Positions 45,142 through 52,714 of a stretch of DNA of 64,000 nt are shown here, piece by piece. The DNA is from CAKSUT01 sp045542335 (GTDB taxonomy: Bacteria; Bacillota; Clostridia; Oscillospirales; CAG-382): contig JAZQKV010000017.1 in assembly GCA_045542335.1 (NCBI GenBank), positions 18,365-82,364 of the forward strand. Reading direction: 5' to 3'. The notes beneath the pieces were generated by a model, which saw only the letters and a list, made by a program, of their open reading frames with translations, made no database searches and was not told the origin of the DNA. The position numbers and the translations under genes are program-made. The stretch's first letter is position 1. Every line of letters starts with the position of its first letter.

Positions 45142-46326
45142 ATGTCAAGAACAAAAGAATGTGTTGCAATGCTTCTTGCAGGAGGGCAGGGAAGCAGATT
45201 GTACACCCTTACTCAGAAAACAGCAAAGCCTGCAGTACCCTTTGGCGGAAAGTACAGAATCATTGACTTTCCTCTTTCAAATTGCATAAACTCCGGAATC
45301 GACACTGTGGGCGTGCTCACACAGTATCAGCCACTTGTGCTTAACGAATACATCGGAAACGGTCTTCCCTGGGATTTGGACAGGGCGTTTGGCGGCGTTA
45401 AAATTCTGCCGCCCTATCAGGGAAACAAGACTTCAGACTGGTATCTCGGAACGGCAAATGCCATTTATCAGAACCTCAGATTTATTGATATGTATGACCC
45501 GGAATATGTTCTTATTCTTTCGGGTGACCATATTTATAAAATGGACTATTCTAAGATGCTTGCTCACCACAAGGAAACGGGTGCAGACTGCACAATTGCA
45601 GTCCTTGACGTGCCGCTTGAAGAAGCAAGCAGATTCGGCATCATGAGCACAAACCCCGACGGCACAATTTTCAAGTTTACCGAGAAGCCAAAAAATCCCG
45701 ACTCAACAAAGGCTTCCATGGGTATATACATTTTCACAAAGAAAAAGCTTGAACAATATCTCATTGCCGACGCTGAAAAAGAGGATTCTTCAAATGACTT
45801 CGGAAAGGATATTATCCCGGCAATGCTCGGTGCAGGCGAAAAGCTTGTTGCTTATGAGTTCAGCGGATATTGGAAGGACGTTGGAACAATCAAGAGCCTT
45901 TGGGAAGCAAACATGGATTTGCTTGGCGAGAATCCCGAATTTGTTCTTCACGATGAGGAATGGAGAATGTATTCCCGCAATCAGAGCCGTGCGCCTCAGT
46001 TTATCGGCGACGGTGCAAAGGTTCAGAACAGCGTTATCTCCGAGGGCTGCGAGGTTTATGGAACAGTTATAAATTCGGTTTTGTTCAGCGGTGTTAAGGT
46101 GGCAAGGGGTGCTTACATAAAGGACTCTGTTGTCATGAGTGACACGGTTGTTGGACACGGCGCAACAGTCAACTATTCCATTATCGACACTGATGTGACA
46201 ATTTCCGCAGGTGCTTCCATCGGCAAGAGCAAGGAAGCTTCAAAGGGGATCACCGTTATCGGAACAGGCGTTAATGTTCCGTCGGGACTTGTTATCGGTG
46301 ACGATGAAATGATTTCGGAGCTTTAA
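45142..46326 (+). CDS. glgC: Glucose-1-phosphate adenylyltransferase catalytic subunit
   Basis: Makes ADP-glucose, the donor for glycogen synthesis. 394 aa from the ATG at 45142 (ATAGGAGAAG upstream). The nucleotide loop LLAGGQGSRLYTLT and the FGGKYRIIDFPLSNC segment are intact near the N-terminus, and YLGTANAIYQN and GDHIYKMDY give the active site. The C-terminal half holds left-handed beta-helix hexapeptides. It pairs with glgD as in Bacillus and Clostridia. Confidence 0.96.
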   Translation: MSRTKECVAMLLAGGQGSRLYTLTQKTAKPAVPFGGKYRIIDFPLSNCINSGIDTVGVLTQYQPLVLNEYIGNGLPWDLDRAFGGVKILPPYQGNKTSDWYLGTANAIYQNLRFIDMYDPEYVLILSGDHIYKMDYSKMLAHHKETGADCTIAVLDVPLEEASRFGIMSTNPDGTIFKFTEKPKNPDSTKASMGIYIFTKKKLEQYLIADAEKEDSSNDFGKDIIPAMLGAGEKLVAYEFSGYWKDVGTIKSLWEANMDLLGENPEFVLHDEEWRMYSRNQSRAPQFIGDGAKVQNSVISEGCEVYGTVINSVLFSGVKVARGAYIKDSVVMSDTVVGHGATVNYSIIDTDVTISAGASIGKSKEASKGITVIGTGVNVPSGLVIGDDEMISEL

Positions 46327-46344
46327 GAAAGGAGAGGGACAAAA

Positions 46345-47478
46345 ATGACAGCGGCAGGACTTATTTTTTCAAATATTCACGATAAAAACATCCCCGAAAT
46401 GACAAGACGCCGTACCATGGCATCCGTTCCTTTCGGCGGAAGATACAGACTTATTGACTTTGCACTTTCCAACATGGTGAACTCCGGTATAACCAAAATC
46501 GGCGTTATCACCCACAATAATTATCAGTCACTTATGGACCATATCGGCACAGGAAAGGACTGGGACCTTGCAAGACGCTCCGGCGGTATCAAGATTCTTC
46601 CTCCGTTTATCACGGCTTATGACAGCAGTGCGGCAAATATGCTTTACACAACACGTCTTGAGGCTCTCATGGGCGTTATGAACTTTATTTCCCGTTGCAA
46701 CGAGGATTACATTGTTCTTTCCGACTGTGACACAATCTGCAACATCGACATGAAGGCTGTGCTTGAAATGACCGAGGAATCAAAGGCAGACATGACCATT
46801 GTTTCAAAGAACACCTATATCGGCGTTGAGGATGCCGGTAAGTACATGATTCTCACCTCTGACACGGACGGCAGAATCACGGACATCACAGAACACGGTG
46901 TAAATACAACAGGCTTCCATGACATTTGCCTTAACATAATGGTGCTCAAGCGTTCTTATCTTCACAGCATTCTTCTTGATGCCATGGCTCACGGATACAA
47001 GCACTTTTTCAAGGATGTCATAGTAAAGAATCTTGCAAGCGACAACATCCGTATATACAACTACGAAGGATACTATTCTTCTATCAGCTCACTTGCAGGC
47101 TATTTTTCATGCAGTATGGAGCTTCTTAAAAACGAAGTCAGAGCAGACCTTTTCGGCAATGACCAGAGACCCATTTTTACAAAAGTAAGAAATTCTGCGC
47201 CTACCAAGTATATGGCAAACGCAAATGTGGTAAACTCTCTTGTGGCAGACGGATGTATAATTGAGGGAACGGTTGAAAATTCCATTCTTTTCCGTGGTGT
47301 CAAGATTGGAAAGAACACGGTTGTGAGAAATTCAATTATGTTCCAGGACAGCTTCACGGGTAACAATGTGAGCCTTAACTGTGTTATCACGGATAAAAAT
47401 GTCATCATTCGTGACGGCAGACAGCTTTCCGGTCATGAAACGCTTCCGTTCTTTATTGAAAAAGGAGTTATGATATGA
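46345..47478 (+). CDS. glgD: Glucose-1-phosphate adenylyltransferase regulatory subunit GlgD
   Basis: A 377-aa homolog of GlgC. It lacks the glycine-rich LLAGGQG loop: the N-terminus reads AAGLIFSNIHDKNIPEMT, then SVPFGGRYRLIDFALSN. Such GlgD subunits modify the activity of GlgC and are not catalytic alone in studied Firmicutes. AAGAAAGGAGAGG lies before the ATG, 18 bases after glgC; the stop overlaps the glgA start (ATGA). Confidence 0.94.
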   Translation: MTAAGLIFSNIHDKNIPEMTRRRTMASVPFGGRYRLIDFALSNMVNSGITKIGVITHNNYQSLMDHIGTGKDWDLARRSGGIKILPPFITAYDSSAANMLYTTRLEALMGVMNFISRCNEDYIVLSDCDTICNIDMKAVLEMTEESKADMTIVSKNTYIGVEDAGKYMILTSDTDGRITDITEHGVNTTGFHDICLNIMVLKRSYLHSILLDAMAHGYKHFFKDVIVKNLASDNIRIYNYEGYYSSISSLAGYFSCSMELLKNEVRADLFGNDQRPIFTKVRNSAPTKYMANANVVNSLVADGCIIEGTVENSILFRGVKIGKNTVVRNSIMFQDSFTGNNVSLNCVITDKNVIIRDGRQLSGHETLPFFIEKGVMI

Positions 47479-48932
47479 AAAAGATACTGTTTGTTGGTGC
47501 AGAGGTTATGCCATTTGCCGCAACGGGCGGACTTGGAGATGTTCTCGGCTCACTTCCGGCGGCTTTGGTGGGCTGTAATGACCCGGAATCCGGGCGTGAA
47601 CAGCTTGACGTGAGAGTTGTTATGCCGCTGTATAAGTCAATTAAAGATGAGTACAGAAAAAAGATGAAGCATGAATGTGATTTTTACCTCAACCTTTCAT
47701 GGCGTAATCTTTATTGCGGAATAAAGTCCCTTGTCAAGGACGGCGTGACATTTTATTTCATTGACAACGAATATTATTTCAAGCGCGATTGCCTTTACGG
47801 TGAAATGGACGACGGTGAGAGATATGCTTATTTCTGCACAGCGGTGCTTCACCTTATGCGCCACGTTGACTTTTATCCCGACATTCTGCACGCACACGAC
47901 TGGCAGGCGGCTCTTTCGATTATTTATCTCAGCCGTCACTACCGTCATCTCCCCGAATACAGCGATATAAGAACAGTTTTCACCATTCACAACATTGAAT
48001 ATCAGGGACAGTATGGCTTTGATATTCTCGGCGATATTTTTGCACTTTCGGATTTCGACAGAGCGACTGTTGAATATAATGGCTGTATAAATCTTATGAA
48101 AGGCGCAATTGAGTGTGCCGACCTTGTTACGACGGTAAGTCCGACGTATGCACAGGAGATTAAGTATCCGCAGTATTCCCACAAGCTTTACCATGCACTT
48201 CTCAAGAATGACTACAAGCTTTCGGGAATTCTGAACGGAATTGACTATGAATACTATAATCCACTCAAGGATCCCATTATTGACACTCATTTTTCGGCAA
48301 AGAGCATTGCAAACAAAGCGAAAAACAAGCTTGCTTTCCAAAAGGAAATGGCTCTCCCCGAAAGAAAAGATGTTCCAATGCTTGCAATTGTGTCCCGCCT
48401 TGCGGCGCACAAGGGACTTGACATTATTGCCGAAAGTGTACACGAGCTTGTAAAACATGATATACAGCTTGTTGTTCTCGGAAAGGGAGATCCTTATTTT
48501 GAGGGGTTTTTCTACGAGCTTGAGGAGGCAAACAAAGACAAGGTGAGAAGCCTTATCATGTATGACAGAGATATGTCCAAGAAGGTTTATGCGGCGGCGG
48601 ATATTTTCCTTATGCCTTCAAAAACCGAGCCTTGCGGTCTTTCACAGATGATTGCTTCCCGTTATGGCGCAGTTCCCGTTACCCGTGAAACAGGCGGTCT
48701 TTATGATTCCATCAAGGGCTATTGGGAGGATGAAAACGGAGATATTCACGGCAACGGCTTCACCTTTGCAAATTACAGCTCTGATGAGCTGACCGAACGT
48801 AGCCTTGCGGCAGTTTCGCTTTTTGGCGATGCGAAAAAATGGAAGAACCTTGTCAAAAAGGTCATGGAAACAGATTTTTCATGGCAGGTTTCTGCACAAA
48901 AATATATTGAACTTTACGAAAAGCTTTATTAA
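47475..48932 (+). CDS. glgA: Glycogen synthase (ADP-glucose)
   Basis: Elongates glycogen with ADP-glucose; GT5. 485 aa. N-terminus KKILFVGAEVMPFAATGGLGDVLG, written here in family order: the usual KTGGL loop is ATGGL, with alanine replacing the substrate-binding lysine. The C-terminal domain has KTEPCGLSQMIASRYGAVPVTRETGG with the catalytic Glu. HAHDWQAALS and FTIHNIEYQG are conserved. It overlaps glgD by four bases. Other clostridial GlgA proteins may share the ATGGL form. Confidence 0.94.
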   Translation: MKKILFVGAEVMPFAATGGLGDVLGSLPAALVGCNDPESGREQLDVRVVMPLYKSIKDEYRKKMKHECDFYLNLSWRNLYCGIKSLVKDGVTFYFIDNEYYFKRDCLYGEMDDGERYAYFCTAVLHLMRHVDFYPDILHAHDWQAALSIIYLSRHYRHLPEYSDIRTVFTIHNIEYQGQYGFDILGDIFALSDFDRATVEYNGCINLMKGAIECADLVTTVSPTYAQEIKYPQYSHKLYHALLKNDYKLSGILNGIDYEYYNPLKDPIIDTHFSAKSIANKAKNKLAFQKEMALPERKDVPMLAIVSRLAAHKGLDIIAESVHELVKHDIQLVVLGKGDPYFEGFFYELEEANKDKVRSLIMYDRDMSKKVYAAADIFLMPSKTEPCGLSQMIASRYGAVPVTRETGGLYDSIKGYWEDENGDIHGNGFTFANYSSDELTERSLAAVSLFGDAKKWKNLVKKVMETDFSWQVSAQKYIELYEKLY

Positions 48933-48940
48933 GGAATGTT

Positions 48941-49047
48941 GGGACTCTGTCCCGTACCCCAAGGGGGACTTTTCGAGAAAAAGAAGTTCGTAAGCGAACT
49001 TTTGAGTTTGTAAAACAAACTCCGGCCCCTTTGGAATCCCCGAAAAG
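48941..49047. repeat. Multi-hairpin intergenic element between glgA and glgP
   Basis: Hairpin GGGAC-TCT-GTCCC (48941-48953), then an outer stem CTTTTCG/CGAAAAG (48969-48975 with 49041-49047) enclosing AAGTTCG-TAAG-CGAACTT (48984-49001) and GAGTTTGT-AAA-ACAAACTC (49004-49022). It looks like a folded intergenic repeat and could end or process the glg transcript. The rest to glgP is AT-rich. Confidence 0.6.
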
Positions 49048-49188
49048 CTTTAAAACATGAAAAAGTATTGTTTGAGATTCTTTGAAATGCTTTTTGCATA
49101 AAAGCAAGCATTGAATTAAACAATTGTTGATTCATAAGCTTTTGATTTTCTAATTTTTAAATCACAATCCACTAAGGAGAAACGACAA

Positions 49189-51627
49189 ATGAATTATTCC
49201 CCCAACGCAAACGAAATTAAAGAACTTATCGAAACCAAGCTTTCACGTTACTTTGGCACAGGTGCTGCCGAGGCAACAAAGGAGCAGATGTACAAGGCGG
49301 CAGCATTGACCGTTAAGGATATTCTCACATCAAAGCGCAACGATTACAAAAAGGCTGTTAATGCCGCAGGCGCAAAGAGAATTTATTATATGTGCATGGA
49401 GTTCCTTGTTGGACGCTCTCTCAAAAATAACCTCGGAAACCTTGGTCTTGCCGGTGAATACAGAGCAGCTGTTGAAAAGCTTGGCTTCAATCTCGACGAG
49501 CTTTATGAAATGGAGCCCGACCCCGGACTTGGCAACGGAGGTCTTGGCAGACTTGCGGCGTGCTTTATGGACTCCCTTTCTTCCTGCGATTATCCTGCAA
49601 CAGGATTTTCAATCTGCTATGAATATGGTCTTTTCAAGCAGAGAATTGTTGACGGTATGCAGGTTGAGCTTCCCGACATCTGGCTTCCCGGCGGTGAAGT
49701 GTGGCTTGTTCCGAGAACAGACAGAGTTTTTCATGTTAAGTTTGGCGGTAGGGTTAAGGAAAACTGGCGCGATGACGGTAGATGCGAAATTATTTATGAG
49801 GACTGCGAGGAAATTGAGGCAATTCCTTATGACATGATGATTTCGGGTGCTGACAGCGATGCGGTTAGCAATCTTCGTCTTTGGAAAGCAAGAGATATAA
49901 ACAATTTCAATATGAATCTTTTCTCTCAGGGACAGTATGCAAGAGCACTCCGTGAAAGCACAAATGCCGAGGTTCTCTGCAAGGTGCTTTATCCGTCGGA
50001 CAACCACAACGAGGGAAAACTGCTTCGCCTTTCACAGCAATATTTCCTTGTTTCCGCTTCTGTTCAGAGCATTGTCCGTGACCACATGGCTGTTTACGGA
50101 AACATTGACACTCTCCCCGAAAAGGCTTCAATTCATATCAACGACACTCATCCTGCTCTTTGTATTCCCGAGCTTATGAGAATCCTCATGGACGATTATT
50201 GTCTTGACTGGGATAGGGCATGGAACATTGTTACAAAAACCGTTTCTTACACTAACCACACCGTTCTTCCCGAAGCTCTTGAAACCTGGAACGAGGATAT
50301 TTTCCGTCTCAGACTTCCGAGAATCTATATGATTGTCAGGGAAATCAACGAGCGTTTCTGCAAGGAAGCGTGGAACAGATTCCCCGGAACATGGGACAAA
50401 ATTTCGTCAATGGCGATTGTCAGCTACGGTCAGGTGAGAATGGCGAACCTTTCTGTTGTGGGTTCTCATGCGGTAAACGGCGTTTCAAAGCTTCACTCGG
50501 ATATTCTTACAAAGTCTGTTTTCAAGGATTTCTACAAGATGTATCCTTACAAGTTTACAAATGTCACAAACGGTGTTGCCCACAGAAGATGGCTTTGCTA
50601 TTCAAACCCTGCTCTTGCGGCACTTCTTGATGAGTGCATTGGTGCAGATTACAGACATCAGCCTGAAAAGCTCGGCGAATTTCTGAAATTTGCCGATGAC
50701 AAGAATGTCCTCAACTTCCTTGCACAGATAAAGAAGAATAACAAAATCGCATTTTCCAACTATCTGTTTAACAAAACCGGCTTAAAGCTTGACCCCGATT
50801 CTGTTTTCGATGTTCAGATAAAGAGACTTCACGAGTATAAGAGACAGCTTCTCAATGTTCTCAACATTATCAATATTTATCTTGCGCTCAAGGAGAATCC
50901 CAATCTTGACATCCGCCCACAGACCTTTATTTTCGGTGCAAAGGCGGCTCCGGGATATTATCTTGCAAAGCAAATCATAAAGCTTATCTGTCAGATTTCC
51001 GCAGATATTGAAAAGCATCCTGCAATCAAAGAAAAGCTCAGAGTTGTGTTCCTTGAGGATTACAACGTGAGCCTTGCGGAGATTCTTATTCCCTCGGCTG
51101 AAATTTCCGAGCAGATTTCTCTTGCCGGCAAGGAGGCAAGCGGAACGGGTTGTATGAAGCTTATGATAAACGGTGCTCTTACAATCGGAACACTTGACGG
51201 TGCAAACGTTGAAATGCTTTCGGCAGTTGGCGACGACAATATGTTTATTTTCGGACTTAATGCAAACGAGGTTGAAAATCTTTGGGCATCGGGTTACAAT
51301 GCTTCGCAGTATTATCATTATAACGACAGACTCAAGAAGATTGTTGATTTCCTCAACGTTGGCTTTAACGGAGAATCCTTCGGCGATATTGCGGCATATC
51401 TTCTTTCGGGACACGGCGTTGCCGATCCATATATGTGCCTTGCCGATTTTGAATCGTACAGACAGACACACGAAAAGCTTATTGAATACTATGCCGATGC
51501 TGAAAAATGGAACAAGATGAGCCTTGCAAACATCGCAGGCGCAGGATATTTTGCCGCAGACAGAAGTATTGGCGAATATGCGGACAAGATATGGCATCTC
51601 AAAAAGGTTAAGCACAATGCAAAATAA
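49189..51627 (+). CDS. glgP: Glycogen/alpha-glucan phosphorylase
   Basis: Releases glucose 1-phosphate from glycogen; GT35, pyridoxal-phosphate dependent. 812 aa, the normal length. Conserved parts: YYMCMEFLVGRSL near residue 65, DPGLGNGGLGRLAACFMDS near 105, HINDTHPALCIPEL, and the cofactor lysine in EASGTGCMK near residue 660, followed by NGALTIGTLDGANVE. The common form is GTGNMK, so Asn is Cys here. The ribosome-binding site AAGGAGAAACG fits. It lies 256 bases after glgA, so it may use its own promoter, which I do not see clearly. Confidence 0.96.
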   Translation: MNYSPNANEIKELIETKLSRYFGTGAAEATKEQMYKAAALTVKDILTSKRNDYKKAVNAAGAKRIYYMCMEFLVGRSLKNNLGNLGLAGEYRAAVEKLGFNLDELYEMEPDPGLGNGGLGRLAACFMDSLSSCDYPATGFSICYEYGLFKQRIVDGMQVELPDIWLPGGEVWLVPRTDRVFHVKFGGRVKENWRDDGRCEIIYEDCEEIEAIPYDMMISGADSDAVSNLRLWKARDINNFNMNLFSQGQYARALRESTNAEVLCKVLYPSDNHNEGKLLRLSQQYFLVSASVQSIVRDHMAVYGNIDTLPEKASIHINDTHPALCIPELMRILMDDYCLDWDRAWNIVTKTVSYTNHTVLPEALETWNEDIFRLRLPRIYMIVREINERFCKEAWNRFPGTWDKISSMAIVSYGQVRMANLSVVGSHAVNGVSKLHSDILTKSVFKDFYKMYPYKFTNVTNGVAHRRWLCYSNPALAALLDECIGADYRHQPEKLGEFLKFADDKNVLNFLAQIKKNNKIAFSNYLFNKTGLKLDPDSVFDVQIKRLHEYKRQLLNVLNIINIYLALKENPNLDIRPQTFIFGAKAAPGYYLAKQIIKLICQISADIEKHPAIKEKLRVVFLEDYNVSLAEILIPSAEISEQISLAGKEASGTGCMKLMINGALTIGTLDGANVEMLSAVGDDNMFIFGLNANEVENLWASGYNASQYYHYNDRLKKIVDFLNVGFNGESFGDIAAYLLSGHGVADPYMCLADFESYRQTHEKLIEYYADAEKWNKMSLANIAGAGYFAADRSIGEYADKIWHLKKVKHNAK

Positions 51628-51717
51628 TGAAGAGTGAATGAGGTCTGAAATCAGGCATTCATTGTTTGAAAAGTCATGGGAGTCAACCGGAATAAGTTGG
51701 CTCCCAAAGAGGATTTT

Positions 51718-52599
51718 ATGAGTAATTTTCCGGTTAAAAACAAAAAAGAAATATTTAAGGATGTTTTGTATTTCGCCGTTGGCGGATTCTTATATGCCCT
51801 CGGTATTTGCACCTTTGCAAAGGGGGCGCAGTTTGCACCGGGAGGAATTTCGGGTCTTGCGATGATTGCAAATGCGCTCTGGAATGTTCCGATTGGTGTT
51901 ATAACGCTGATTCTCAATATTCCGTTTGTGCTTTTGAGTTGGAAATATGTCGGTAAAAAGTTTCTTGTGAAGTCGCTTGTCAGCATGGTGGTTTGCACGT
52001 TCTTTATTGACGTTGTCTTCCCATTCTTGCCAACATACGACGGAGATGCTTTTATGTCGGCGGTGTTTTCGGGTGCGGCACTTGGTGCGGGAATGGCGTT
52101 TATGTATATGAGAGGTTCTTCCACGGGTGGCACGGATTTTCTCATTGTGCCAATCAAGGTGTTATATCCGCATTTTTCAATGGGTACGGTTATTGCTGTG
52201 ACAGATTTTATTGTTATCATGCTCGGATGGCCTGTGTTCGGAAGCTTTGATTCGGTGCTTTACGGACTTTCCTGTACGGCGGCGGCAACCATTGTCATTG
52301 ATAAGCTTTTGTACGGAACGGGTTCGGGAAAACTGCTTGTCATTGTCAGCGACCGTGGCGAGGAAATTTCACGACGCATTGACAGCGAATGTGGCAGAGG
52401 TTCAACTCTTTGTCCCTCTGTTGGCTCATATAGCGGAAGCACAAAGCAGATGCTGTTTTGTGCCTGCTCAAAATCCCAGGTTGCGGACATACGCACGCTT
52501 GCAAGCGAGGTTGACAACAAGGCATTTATTGTTGTTACAGAGGCGAGCGAAGTGTTTGGCAACGGTTTCACCTCTCACAAGGGCGACAACTGGGGTTAA
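51718..52599 (+). CDS. YitT family membrane protein
   Basis: A 293-aa membrane protein of DUF161 with a C-terminal DUF2179 domain. The ATG at 51718 follows AAAGAGGAT; the frame extends upstream without a site. Five or so hydrophobic segments include LYFAVGGFLYALGICTF and GGISGLAMIANALW, and MRGSSTGGTDFL is characteristic. The C-terminal soluble part ends with QMLFCACSKSQVADIR. The function of the family is unknown. It stands alone, ended by a terminator. Confidence 0.88.
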   Translation: MSNFPVKNKKEIFKDVLYFAVGGFLYALGICTFAKGAQFAPGGISGLAMIANALWNVPIGVITLILNIPFVLLSWKYVGKKFLVKSLVSMVVCTFFIDVVFPFLPTYDGDAFMSAVFSGAALGAGMAFMYMRGSSTGGTDFLIVPIKVLYPHFSMGTVIAVTDFIVIMLGWPVFGSFDSVLYGLSCTAAATIVIDKLLYGTGSGKLLVIVSDRGEEISRRIDSECGRGSTLCPSVGSYSGSTKQMLFCACSKSQVADIRTLASEVDNKAFIVVTEASEVFGNGFTSHKGDNWG

Positions 52600-52623
52600 G
52601 CATTTGATTATGTGGAAAAATAA

Positions 52624-52663
52624 GTGCAAGAGAGTGCTTTTTGGCAGTCTCTTGCACTTTTTT
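52624..52663 (+). terminator. Terminator of yitT-type gene
   Basis: A 10-bp stem GTGCAAGAGA/TCTCTTGCAC (52624-52633 with 52648-52657) and TTTTTT. It separates this gene from the convergent sbcC. Confidence 0.9.
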
Positions 52664-52714
52664 GCGTGTAAGTTGTATTTTGAAGAAAAGCAGTTGACGG
52701 TGTAACGTTAATTA

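Noticed and set aside
46345..47478. Second active GlgC
   Set aside because: The glycine-rich nucleotide loop is missing, as in GlgD subunits.
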